From assembly GCA_024233215.1 (NCBI GenBank), contig JACKPW010000033.1:1-40500 (forward strand): DNA of 40,500 nt. The letters are read 5' to 3'. The notes beneath the pieces are model-generated. The model was not told the origin of the DNA. It worked only from the letters and a program-made list of their open reading frames with translations, and made no database searches. Positions 1 through 7,544 of the stretch are shown here, one piece after another; positions within the stretch are counted from its first letter, which is position 1; every line of letters starts with the position of its first letter. The translations under genes were made by a program, and so were the position numbers. Origin of the DNA: Verrucomicrobiales bacterium (GTDB taxonomy: Bacteria; Verrucomicrobiota; Verrucomicrobiia; Limisphaerales; J093).

Positions 1-16
1 CAAACCAGACAGGCTT

Positions 17-3000
17 ATGTTCAAACAGGCTCATACCGCATCCCGTGTCTCCATCCTCGGAGCGCTGACCTCCCTGGCGCTCCTCATTTGTCCGGCGCAG
101 GCCCGCGTGCTGGACGATTTCAATGACAACACCAAGACGGGCTGGGAGGACTTCACCTTCGTGCCGGGCTTCGGCATCGCCCAGGAAACCGGCGGCGAAC
201 TCCGATTCGATCAGCCGGCTGCCGGCCAGGCGATCTTCACCTCCGCCCAGTTCAAGTCCGAGGTGTTCACCGTTCAGGACGGACGCACCGTGGAATTCCG
301 GGTCGACGTGGTCAAGGCGGGCGGCGAGTTCTCCTATCCCGTGCTCGCGTTTATCCCCGGGTCACCGGCGGAGCTGGCCGGCTACAGCCTGGCCCAGTCC
401 TCCACCGACGTACTGATCGTGAAGGGCATCGAGAAGTACTTCATTGATGACGACGGTCCCACCGCCAAGATCAAGCACGAGAACGTCACCATGGTCCTCC
501 GCCTCACCGGGCGCGGTGACAGCGTGGAGATCACCGGCCAGGTCCTGGACAAGGACGCGGATAACGCCGTCCTGTGGGAGCGGACCTTTACGGACACACC
601 CGGCGCGGACGTGCTCGACACGGGCGAGGACATCAACCCGTCCACACCGTATCTCGGCGACGGCTACTTCACCCTCTACTGCTACCAGAACTTCGACCCC
701 TCGGAGACCACGTATGTGGCGCATTTCGACAACGCCCAGGTGGTCGTGATGGACGAGACCGTGCTGGACAACTTCAACGACAATACCAAGACCGACTGGG
801 AAGACTTCACGTTCATCCCGGGGTTTGGTCTGCCCACGGAAACCGGCGGCCGGTTCGTGTTCGATCAACCGGCGGTCGGCCAGGACATCTTCAGCGCCAG
901 CCAGAAGGTCTCGCGAACGATTGAACTGGTGGAAGGCGAGCGCACGGAACTCCGCGTCGATATCGCCGAATCCACCGGCATGGACACCTTTGCTGTTCTG
1001 GCGTTCATCCCGAACACCGGAGGAAACAGCCCGGGCACCCTCGCCGGCTACGGCATCGCCAAGGATCCGGACGACGTGCTCATCACCAAGGGCATCCAGA
1101 AATACTTCGTCGCCGACGACGGTGTCACCGCGGAACTCAAGAACGAGAATGTCACCCTTTCGCTGGGTCTGGAGGTCAAGAACGGCAGCGTCCTGGTGAC
1201 GGGCAGGATTCTGGACAAAGATGACAACAACGCCGTGTTGTGGGAGCGGACCGTGGTGGACACTCCCGCTGAAGACCCCATGTCGGACGGCACGGACGAC
1301 CCGGCGGCGCCCTACATCACCACGGGCTACTTCACGCTGTACTGCTACCAGCAGTCCAATCCCTCCGTGCCGCAGTACCGGCTCGCCTACGACAACGCCA
1401 TCCTGATTGCGCCGCCCCTGGCGGACAACATCGCGCCAATCATCTCTGAGGTGACCCCGGCCAACTACGCCAACTTCCTCGCCGCCAACACCACCGTCTC
1501 CTTCAAGGTGGCGGACGACAAGCCGCTGCCCAAGGACAACATCACCCTGACGCTGAATGGCGCGGCCCCCGCCGACGGAACCGTTGCCGTCACGGATGTC
1601 ACCCCGGACGGCTCGGAGGTCCGCTGCACCCTCACCGGCGGCCTGGAGGGCAGCAAGAACTACGTGGTCGTCCTCCGCGCGGAGGACAGCGAGGGGCTCG
1701 TGACCACGCAGACCCTCTACTACGACACCTTCGCGGGCACCGACATGGTGGTCGAGGTGGAGGACTACAACTTCTGGGGCGGAAGTTACATCAACGATCC
1801 GCAACCGTGGCCCGAGGGCTGGTGGAACGACACCTCCTACGGCGAGCACGAGGGCCTGGAGTCCACCGACTACCACGACACCCGCACGGCACCCGCCGGG
1901 GAGGACACACCCTACCGCAGTGCCGATTATGTGCGGATGCGGCACACGCTGGACGTGGGCCGGCAGAAGTACGCGGATGCCGGCGGCGGCGACGTGGGAA
2001 TCTACGACTACGATGTAGGTGACATCGCCACCGGCGAATGGCTGCAATACACACGGAGTTTCACCCCGGGCAGCTACGAGGTCTACCTCCGCCAATCGCT
2101 GGTGAACATGCTCGCCGGCGAAAGCGTGCTGGAGAAGGTCACCGGGGATCCGGCGACCCCCAATGCCGCCGCCACCTCGCTGGGCACGTTCTTCGGCAGC
2201 AAGACCGGCTTCCAGTTCCGGAACTTCCCGCTCACCGACGGCGCCCAGAACAAGACGGTGCTGCAGCTCTCCGGCGTGACCACGCTCCGGTTGCGGCAGA
2301 TAACGGCGGATCCCGGCGACGGCGGACGCTTCCAGAACTACCTGGTGTTCGTGCGGGTCCCGTCACCGGGGGTGCAACGGGCGGCGATCGTGCTGCTCAA
2401 ACCGGCCCCCGACGCCGAGGAACGGACCGTGGAACCAGCCATTGCGGTCGAGATCGCCAATCGCGACACCAGCGTGAAGACGGAGACGATCCAACTCGAA
2501 CTCAACGGGGCCATCGTGGCGGCGGAGGTCAGCCCCGTGGCCGGCGGCGCCCAGGTTGCCTACGTGATGGACCCCCTGCCCCCTGCGGGAGTGGTGCAGA
2601 ACGCACGTCTCACCTACCGCGACAGCCAGGACGTCGAGATCGTCACCTCCTGGTCGTTCAAGATTCTCTACAGCGCGCTCAATCCCGCCACGGCCCGGAC
2701 CGGCCCCGGCATCGACCGCGGCATGCACGTGCGGGTGGTGCAGGCGCCTCAGGGTTCTGACCTGGAAAGCAGCCTGCTGCGGGCCGAGGAACAGCTGGCC
2801 TCCAACTCCAGCATTCCGAAGTTCTACGACGTCACGGTGACCGACCAGGTCATCAACTACTCGCAGAACGGCCCCGGCAGTTCGGACGGCGTGTTCGGAA
2901 ATGACGCGCTCATCCCGGGTCTTCAGAAAACGGCCAACGGCGATGACGACATTGCGATGGAAGCCACCACCTGGCTGGACCTGACCGCGGGGGTTCATCG

Positions 3001-3481
3001 GTTCGCCGTGAATTCCGACGACGGGTTCAAGGTGGTGGGCGGGACGCTCGTGAACAATCCTTCGATCCCGGCACTCGCCTTCCGCAGTGGCGGCACCGCG
3101 AATCAGCAGGCGTTTGACTTCGTGGTACCGCAGGCCGGCTTCTATCCGTTCCGGCTGGTCTGGTATGAGCGTGGGGGCGGCGCGCATGTGGAGTGGTACT
3201 CGGTGGACCGATCGAGTGGTGCGCAGGTCCTGATCAACAGCAGCGACGCCGGGGCGGTCAAGGCCTACCTCGACGCTGAAAACGTGGTGCTCGACGTCCT
3301 CGAGTACGCCGACCAGCTGGGTGGCGGTTTCGAGGAGGACGCCGGGGCCTCCCTGAATGGGGACACCTTCACCACCAGCCAGGGCGGCCCGGCCCGGTTC
3401 TACCGCATCCGCAGCTCGGCGGCCCGCACCATCCAGGACATCCAGGCCCAGGGCGGCCAGGTCACCATTCGCTTCCAATAA
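17..3481 (+). CDS. Large secreted multidomain protein with duplicated N-terminal module, CBM-like and PA14-like domains
   Basis: This encodes 1154 residues with a Sec signal peptide (about 1-29, ending P-A-Q-A). Residues 31-245 and 249-464 are two copies of one module, both opening V-L-D-x-F-N-D-N-T-K-T. Residues about 473-575 resemble an Ig/cadherin-like sheet domain. Residues 577-781 resemble a CBM6/35-type domain, with E-V-E-D-Y-N near its start and a G-E-W-L-Q-Y motif. Residues 785-884 are a second Ig-like part, and 935-1065 resemble PA14 (N-S-D-D-G-F and a W-x-x-x-G-G-x-x-V-E-W strand). The tail ends F-Y-R-I-R, as in many secreted verrucomicrobial proteins. No catalytic site was recognised, so a surface or secreted glycan-binding role is an inference. 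The start lies near the window edge, but the signal peptide supports it. Confidence 0.85.
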   Translation: MFKQAHTASRVSILGALTSLALLICPAQARVLDDFNDNTKTGWEDFTFVPGFGIAQETGGELRFDQPAAGQAIFTSAQFKSEVFTVQDGRTVEFRVDVVKAGGEFSYPVLAFIPGSPAELAGYSLAQSSTDVLIVKGIEKYFIDDDGPTAKIKHENVTMVLRLTGRGDSVEITGQVLDKDADNAVLWERTFTDTPGADVLDTGEDINPSTPYLGDGYFTLYCYQNFDPSETTYVAHFDNAQVVVMDETVLDNFNDNTKTDWEDFTFIPGFGLPTETGGRFVFDQPAVGQDIFSASQKVSRTIELVEGERTELRVDIAESTGMDTFAVLAFIPNTGGNSPGTLAGYGIAKDPDDVLITKGIQKYFVADDGVTAELKNENVTLSLGLEVKNGSVLVTGRILDKDDNNAVLWERTVVDTPAEDPMSDGTDDPAAPYITTGYFTLYCYQQSNPSVPQYRLAYDNAILIAPPLADNIAPIISEVTPANYANFLAANTTVSFKVADDKPLPKDNITLTLNGAAPADGTVAVTDVTPDGSEVRCTLTGGLEGSKNYVVVLRAEDSEGLVTTQTLYYDTFAGTDMVVEVEDYNFWGGSYINDPQPWPEGWWNDTSYGEHEGLESTDYHDTRTAPAGEDTPYRSADYVRMRHTLDVGRQKYADAGGGDVGIYDYDVGDIATGEWLQYTRSFTPGSYEVYLRQSLVNMLAGESVLEKVTGDPATPNAAATSLGTFFGSKTGFQFRNFPLTDGAQNKTVLQLSGVTTLRLRQITADPGDGGRFQNYLVFVRVPSPGVQRAAIVLLKPAPDAEERTVEPAIAVEIANRDTSVKTETIQLELNGAIVAAEVSPVAGGAQVAYVMDPLPPAGVVQNARLTYRDSQDVEIVTSWSFKILYSALNPATARTGPGIDRGMHVRVVQAPQGSDLESSLLRAEEQLASNSSIPKFYDVTVTDQVINYSQNGPGSSDGVFGNDALIPGLQKTANGDDDIAMEATTWLDLTAGVHRFAVNSDDGFKVVGGTLVNNPSIPALAFRSGGTANQQAFDFVVPQAGFYPFRLVWYERGGGAHVEWYSVDRSSGAQVLINSSDAGAVKAYLDAENVVLDVLEYADQLGGGFEEDAGASLNGDTFTTSQGGPARFYRIRSSAARTIQDIQAQGGQVTIRFQ
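107..1408 (+). repeat. Intragenic tandem duplication, two units of about 645 bases
   Basis: Unit 1 spans about 107-751 and unit 2 about 761-1408. At protein level both contain W-E-D-F-T-F, F-D-Q-P-A, a K-G-I-x-K-Y-F strand, the block L-D-K-D-x-x-N-A-V-L-W-E-R-T and G-Y-F-T-L-Y-C-Y-Q. The DNA has diverged mostly at third positions, so the duplication is old. The fold was not recognised; a concanavalin-like sandwich is possible. Confidence 0.85.
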
Positions 3482-3520
3482 TCGACCTGGAAGCACTGAC
3501 CCGACCGGTGTTGTTTCGCA

Positions 3521-3562
3521 GCCCGGCGGTCGTTCCCCGAACGGCCGCCGGGCCTTTCGTTT
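3521..3562 (+). terminator. Rho-independent terminator of the large secreted protein gene
   Basis: A 9-bp stem GCCCGGCGG/CCGCCGGGC (3521-3529 with 3545-3553) is extended by a T-G pair and CGTTC/GAACG around a CCC loop. It is followed by the T-rich tract CTTTCGTTT. It starts 40 bases after the stop codon. Confidence 0.85.
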
Positions 3563-3576
3563 CCCGCCGGAAGCAG

Positions 3577-3604
3577 TTGAACTGCGACGGCAACAGGCTA
3601 GATT
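3577..3604 (+). promoter_or_regulatory. Candidate sigma-70-type promoter of the zinc peptidase gene
   Basis: TTGAAC (3577-3582), a 16-base spacer and TAGATT (3599-3604) lie just downstream of the preceding terminator. Transcription would begin near 3611, giving a leader of about 45 bases that contains GGAG at 3643-3646 ahead of the ATG. Confidence 0.55.
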
Positions 3605-3655
3605 TCGTGCACCCGGTGGCGGTGGTTGCCTTCGGGCGAATCGGAGAAAACAACG

Positions 3656-4384
3656 ATGATGCTTGGATATTTCGGCTTCTTCATGCCGTGGGACTGGTTG
3701 CTCCTGCCCGGCCTGCTCCTGGGTCTCCTGGCCCAGATGCGACTGATGGCCACCTACCAACGCCACCTCCGCCAACCCGTGTCCACCGGGTTGTCCGGCG
3801 CAGAAACAGCCCGGATCATCCTGGACCGGGCCGGGCTGCATGACGTGCCCGTGGAACCGGTACGCGGTCAATTGACCGACCATTACGATCCCCTGAAACG
3901 CGCCCTGTTCCTTTCCGAGGCCAATTACGCCGGCCGGTCGATCTCCGCCGTGGGCGTCGCCGCCCACGAGGCCGGTCATGCCCTGCAACACCAGGCGGCC
4001 TACGCGCCCCTGCAGCTCAGAATGATGCTGGTACCGGCGACGAATTTCGCCACCCGGGCCTTCTTCCTGATCTTCGTCGGGGGTCTGCTCCTGACGATGT
4101 TCGGCATGATCCACCCGCAGCTGTTTGCCCGGATCCTGCCGTTTGCCATCGGGGCCTACGCCGTGGTGACGCTGTTCCAGCTCGTCACCCTCCCCGTGGA
4201 ATACGATGCCAGTCGACGGGCGCGGGAGGTGCTTCTGCGATTCGGACTCATCGGCGGCCATGAGACCGAGGCGGTCAGCCGCGTTCTGAGCGCGGCGGCC
4301 CTGACCTACGTGGCCGCCTTAATCAGCTCGGTACTGGAACTCCTTCGGCTGATCATGATTGCACGGAGCTTCGCCGACGACTAG
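3656..4384 (+). CDS. Membrane zinc metallopeptidase, YugP/Zn_peptidase_2 family
   Basis: A 242-residue membrane protease. An N-terminal hydrophobic helix (about 10-27) precedes a cytosolic or periplasmic part carrying the zinc-binding HEAGH motif at residues 104-108. Two further hydrophobic helices follow (about 135-155 and 160-180), then P-V-E-Y-D-A-S-R-R-A, whose glutamate is the expected third zinc ligand. This order matches the family of neutral zinc peptidases typified by B. subtilis YugP, whose substrates are poorly known. The ATG at 3656 is preferred over the in-frame ATG at 3626 because GGAG lies nine bases upstream and the protein then begins with the membrane helix, as usual in the family. 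It is transcribed alone, between its own promoter and a response regulator gene. Confidence 0.9.
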   Translation: MMLGYFGFFMPWDWLLLPGLLLGLLAQMRLMATYQRHLRQPVSTGLSGAETARIILDRAGLHDVPVEPVRGQLTDHYDPLKRALFLSEANYAGRSISAVGVAAHEAGHALQHQAAYAPLQLRMMLVPATNFATRAFFLIFVGGLLLTMFGMIHPQLFARILPFAIGAYAVVTLFQLVTLPVEYDASRRAREVLLRFGLIGGHETEAVSRVLSAAALTYVAALISSVLELLRLIMIARSFADD

Positions 4385-4524
4385 GGTGGCCGGGCTGCCA
4401 CCGGCGATGCGGTCCAGCCGCCGGCGCCACGGACGTTCAAGCGGTTACGACAGGAATGCGCTTCCTGCCGGTGGCGGATGTGGGGAGGCCATCGGGGCCG
4501 ACCGGCATTGACGACAGACCAGGC

Positions 4525-5181
4525 ATGAATCCGGAAATCAAAGTCGCGATCATTGAGGACGATCCGCAGGTGCTCGCCAATGCCGCTGCGATCGTGGAAG
4601 GGACTCCAGGAATGAAGGTGACAGGCCGCTTTGACACCGCAAAGGAGGCCCTTGAGAGCATCCCGCGGCTCAGACCGGACGTCATCCTCTGCGACCTGCG
4701 ACTTCCCGACATGACGGGTGATGCCGTCGTCACGGAACTGCGCCACAGGGGTGTGAAATCCGAGGTGATCGTCGTCACGGTGCACGATGATCCGGACTCG
4801 GTCTTCACGGCGCTCAAGGCAGGGGCAAACGGGTATCTGACCAAGCCGGTGCCTCCGGCGGACTTGGTGGCCGCCATTGTGCAGATCTACGCCAAGGGTG
4901 CCCCGATGTCCGCCCCCATCGCCCGGCGCGTCCTGGATGTCCTCCGCGCGCCGGGGTCCGCCTCGGTGGATTCTGAACTCAACGTATTGACGCCAAGGGA
5001 GTTGGAGGTTCTTGAACTGCTGTCTCAAGGATTCCGTTACAAGGAAATCGCCGCCAAACTCGGCGTCAGCGTGCCCACCGTCACCACTCACCTCCATCGC
5101 ACTTACGAGAAGCTGCACGTGTCGGGTGCCACGGCAGCAGTTGGCAAGTTCCTGGGCGGAAACAAGATGCCTTCGTCCTAA
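4525..5181 (+). CDS. NarL/FixJ-family response regulator, orphan
   Basis: This 218-residue protein has a receiver domain (about 5-122) and a LuxR-type helix-turn-helix (about 153-213). The acidic pocket is E11-D12-D13, the phospho-acceptor is D57 (V-I-L-C-D-L-R-L-P-D), the switch threonine is T85 and the conserved lysine is K107 (L-T-K-P-V-P). The output domain has L-T-P-R-E-L-E-V-L and Y-K-E-I-A-A-K-L-G-V-S. It should bind DNA as a dimer after phosphorylation. No histidine kinase gene lies nearby, so its partner is elsewhere. An upstream in-frame ATG at 4456 would add 23 residues before the first receiver strand; the ATG at 4525 gives the standard length. Neither has a well-spaced Shine-Dalgarno sequence. 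Confidence 0.92.
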   Translation: MNPEIKVAIIEDDPQVLANAAAIVEGTPGMKVTGRFDTAKEALESIPRLRPDVILCDLRLPDMTGDAVVTELRHRGVKSEVIVVTVHDDPDSVFTALKAGANGYLTKPVPPADLVAAIVQIYAKGAPMSAPIARRVLDVLRAPGSASVDSELNVLTPRELEVLELLSQGFRYKEIAAKLGVSVPTVTTHLHRTYEKLHVSGATAAVGKFLGGNKMPSS

Positions 5182-5403
5182 GGAATGGACATCGCGTCCT
5201 GATCGCTTGGCTGCCCTTTCTGTCGGTCGCCCCCCCTCCAGTCCTCCCGCTTCGCAAGCCAATGATCAAGTTGGACTTCCGAGTTTCATGAGATCGGTGT
5301 CTTGTTAATTTGACACCGACTGCTTTCCCCCGTCAGGACGTCCAAATTTCGATCCGAAGCCACTATCAAGGGCCATTTCAACGCTTTGGGCTCAGGTGTC
5401 GGT

Positions 5404-5557
5404 TATAAAATGACGAACGGCTGCGTTTTTTTATTGATGACTCACGAGTGATATGACATTGTGGTCTCGTTCTTAAGGCAACCAGTGACAGGGAGGTAGG
5501 TTAGGAACCTTAAGGCGCGGGTAAGATGTCGCCCGGCATTATCCCGCGCCTTTTTCT
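5404..5557 (+). ncRNA. Candidate small RNA or structured leader
   Basis: A -10-like TATAAA (5404-5409) is followed about 100 bases later by a strong rho-independent terminator, with no good reading frame between. The transcript would be about 140 nt. It has a T7 stretch near 5426-5432, a small hairpin AGGTT-AGG-AACCT just before the terminator, and two copies of TTAAGGC (5473-5479 and 5510-5516). No good -35 box was found at standard spacing. I could not match it to 6S, tmRNA, SRP RNA or a riboswitch class I know. It could also be the attenuated leader of the PIG-L gene at 5678. Confidence 0.35.
5512..5557 (+). terminator. Strong rho-independent terminator in a non-coding gap
   Basis: The ten-base stem AAGGCGCGGG/CCCGCGCCTT (5512-5521 with 5543-5552) is extended by TAA/TTA across one bulged T. 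It is followed by TTTTTCTTG, counting the two stem T residues. It points to a plus-strand transcript, and no gene ends within 330 bases upstream of it. Confidence 0.85.
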
Positions 5558-5603
5558 TGTACCCAGTGCCAGCCGAGAGCGTGCATCATTGACCACCAAG
5601 GCA

Positions 5604-5632
5604 TTGCGGTCCACTCCGGCCCTGTCTAGACT
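5604..5632 (+). promoter_or_regulatory. Candidate promoter of the PIG-L deacetylase gene
   Basis: TTGCGG (5604-5609), 17 bases, then TAGACT (5627-5632). The predicted leader is about 40 bases before the ATG at 5678. Matches to consensus are partial. Confidence 0.4.
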
Positions 5633-5677
5633 CCCATTCCGGTTTCCGGTAGAAGGCCGCGATCGCCCTCGAGACCC

Positions 5678-6580
5678 ATGAAAGCCCTGTTCGTCCACGC
5701 GCACTTCGATGACTACGAGTTCACTGCTGCCGGCACATTCGCGCTCTGGCAGCGGCAGCTTCGAGACGATTTCCAAGGTCGGGTTCTGGTTTGCACCGAC
5801 GGCAAGGCAGGCCATCACCGGCTATCCCGGGAGGAAACCGGCCGTGTTCGCCTGGCCGAACAGGAGGAATCCGCCCGGATCGGAGGCTACGAGTTCCAAC
5901 ACCTCCGCCTGCCGGACGGCACCATTCCCCGCGAAACCAGTCTCCGCCATACCCCCACCCTCCTGGCCGCCCTCTGGCGGGCCATTCGTGAGTTCGAGCC
6001 GGACTACCTGTTCTGCCCCCCGTTGCCCGTGGATCCCCTCGCCGGAGTGCACCTGGACCATTCGGACGTCGCCCAGGCCATCCGCGATGTGGCCTACCTG
6101 ATCAACGTCCCGCATGCCTATACGCCGGAGTATCCCGACGAATCGGCCGAGGCACGGTCCTGCAGGGTGCCGGTGATCCTGACGGTCTTCGACTCCTACC
6201 TCGCCGGGGCGAACGCCTTCGACCTTGCCGTGGACATTGAACCGGTCTTCGAGCAGGTGGCCCGGATGAGCTGGTGCCATCAATCGCAAATCCGCGAATG
6301 GCTTCCCTGGGTGGGACGCCACCAGATGAACGCACCGGAAAGCCCGGCGGAGTGGAGCTCCGAGCTGCGTACCCGCTTTGAGCGGGAAAACGTCCGGCTC
6401 GGCCTCCCCCGGCGTCCACTCACCGAAGTGTTCACGGTCACCGCCTGGGGCGAGTCTCCTTCGGTGGACCGCTTGCTGGCGGACTTCCCCGGCCTGATCC
6501 CGAACCCGGAACGGGAGGCAAGACTGCGTTTGCGCTTTCCGGAAACATCCGGCGATGAACCTGTCCAAGGCGGCATATGA
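5678..6580 (+). CDS. PIG-L/LmbE-family deacetylase
   Basis: A 300-residue protein of the PIG-L family, zinc enzymes that remove acetyl or other acyl groups from N-acetyl sugars such as GlcNAc conjugates. The family motif A-H-P-D-D-x-E appears as A-H-F-D-D-Y-E at residues 8-14; the usual proline is phenylalanine. The second zinc motif, H-L-D-H, is at residues 125-128. There is no signal peptide, so it is probably cytosolic. The next gene encodes a left-handed beta-helix protein of the sugar-nucleotide type, so a role in amino-sugar or glycoconjugate metabolism is plausible, but the substrate cannot be read from the sequence. No clear Shine-Dalgarno sequence precedes the ATG. Confidence 0.87.
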   Translation: MKALFVHAHFDDYEFTAAGTFALWQRQLRDDFQGRVLVCTDGKAGHHRLSREETGRVRLAEQEESARIGGYEFQHLRLPDGTIPRETSLRHTPTLLAALWRAIREFEPDYLFCPPLPVDPLAGVHLDHSDVAQAIRDVAYLINVPHAYTPEYPDESAEARSCRVPVILTVFDSYLAGANAFDLAVDIEPVFEQVARMSWCHQSQIREWLPWVGRHQMNAPESPAEWSSELRTRFERENVRLGLPRRPLTEVFTVTAWGESPSVDRLLADFPGLIPNPEREARLRLRFPETSGDEPVQGGI

Positions 6581-6750
6581 CCGGGGCAGCGCACGGTTCG
6601 GAGCTACGCCTCCAGGCGGGACTCCAAACCGGGACGTTCAGACAGGAGGAGCGCCGGCGGATGGCGTGCAGTGGCCGGCGGCCCTTCCCGACCGGATCCC
6701 CACCCTCGCGGACCAGGCTGTCCGCGCTCCGGGCGGGAGTGCTGACGCGC

Positions 6751-6780
6751 TTGCCGCCTCCAAGCCGCTCGGCCTAGTCT
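6751..6780 (+). promoter_or_regulatory. Candidate promoter of the beta-helix protein gene, leaderless geometry
   Basis: TTGCCG (6751-6756), an 18-base spacer and TAGTCT (6775-6780) lie directly before the ATG at 6787. With six bases between -10 and ATG, transcription would start at or within a base or two of the start codon. Confidence 0.4.
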
Positions 6781-6786
6781 TGCGGG

Positions 6787-7473
6787 ATGTTCAAACCGAC
6801 CGACCTGTTTGATCTCCACCAGACCGAGCATGCCGCCTTGTTCGAAGGTTGTGAGTATGCGTGGGACGCGCTCAAGCGACTCCAGGATTATCTCGCCACG
6901 CACCTCAGGCCCGGGCTGCACAACCACTGCGACGGTGTGGCCTGGATCGGCGAGGAGGTGTCCATTGGCGAAGGCACGGTCGTCGAGGACGGCGCGATGA
7001 TCCAGGGGCCGGCGATCATCGGCCGTAACTGCCTCATCCGACACAACGCCTACATCCGCTCACAGGTGATTGTCGGGGACGGTTGCGTGGTCGGGAACGC
7101 CTGCGAACTCAAGCACTGCGTCCTGTTCAACCACTGTGAGGTGCCGCACTTCAACTACGTCGGCGACTCCATTCTCGGCCACCGGGCCCATCTGGGCGCC
7201 GGGGTGAAGATCTCGAACCTCAAGGTCCTGGCCGGGAACGTGACCGTGGAACTCGAAGGGCGCCCCTTCGACACCGGGCTGAGAAAACTCGGGGCGCTGG
7301 TCGGCGATCACGCCCAGGTGGGCTGCAACGCGGTGTTGAATCCGGGCTCGATTCTCGGCCGAAACGCGATCATTTACCCGTGCGTCAACTGGCGAGGTAT
7401 CCTGCCGGCCAATCTGCTGGCCAAGAACCAGGCCGCCATCGAGGTGGTGATGCAGCGCCCCAGGGAAACCTGA
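6787..7473 (+). CDS. Left-handed beta-helix protein, GlmU/UDP-sugar transferase-like
   Basis: The 228 residues consist mostly of hexapeptide repeats of the left-handed beta-helix type (about 50-215), for example I-G-E-G-T-V, I-I-G-R-N-C, I-V-G-D-G-C and I-L-G-R-N-A. A short helical N-terminus (1-45) replaces the nucleotidyltransferase domain of GlmU. The pattern G-H-R-A-H-L-G-A-G-V-K-I-S-N-L-K resembles the acetyl-CoA-binding part of GlmU-like acyltransferases. Homologous stand-alone proteins are often annotated as UDP-N-acetylglucosamine diphosphorylase-like, but without the Rossmann domain this protein should not make UDP-GlcNAc itself. An acyl- or acetyltransferase role on a sugar nucleotide is the best guess. 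The gene follows the PIG-L gene after 206 bases and has its own possible promoter. Confidence 0.8.
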   Translation: MFKPTDLFDLHQTEHAALFEGCEYAWDALKRLQDYLATHLRPGLHNHCDGVAWIGEEVSIGEGTVVEDGAMIQGPAIIGRNCLIRHNAYIRSQVIVGDGCVVGNACELKHCVLFNHCEVPHFNYVGDSILGHRAHLGAGVKISNLKVLAGNVTVELEGRPFDTGLRKLGALVGDHAQVGCNAVLNPGSILGRNAIIYPCVNWRGILPANLLAKNQAAIEVVMQRPRET

Positions 7474-7544
7474 GTCGTGGAATCCCGGCACTGGACCACC
7501 AGAGTACAGGGAATAGTGCTAACACGTTCATCCTCAGTGGCCTG

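Larger units (their letters stand above)
5182..5677. other. Gene-poor gap with more A+T than its neighbours
   Basis: No convincing coding frame was found. The gap holds the perfect inverted repeat TCGGTGTC-N10-GACACCGA (5294-5301 with 5312-5319, AT-rich loop). It also holds a candidate transcript with a strong terminator (5404-5557) and a candidate promoter for the PIG-L gene (5604-5632). The inverted repeat is not followed by a T-run, so it is not a clear terminator for the response regulator. A protein-binding site or mRNA 3' stem is possible. Confidence 0.6.

Noticed and set aside
362..2095. Long minus-strand frame of 577 codons opposite the first gene
   Set aside because: It lies wholly antisense to a convincing secreted protein, is full of V, G, R and H in mirror pattern, and has no domain. 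It is a shadow of high third-position GC.
2363..4261. Minus-strand frame of 632 codons
   Set aside because: It crosses two real plus-strand genes and a terminator between them and has no recognisable domain.
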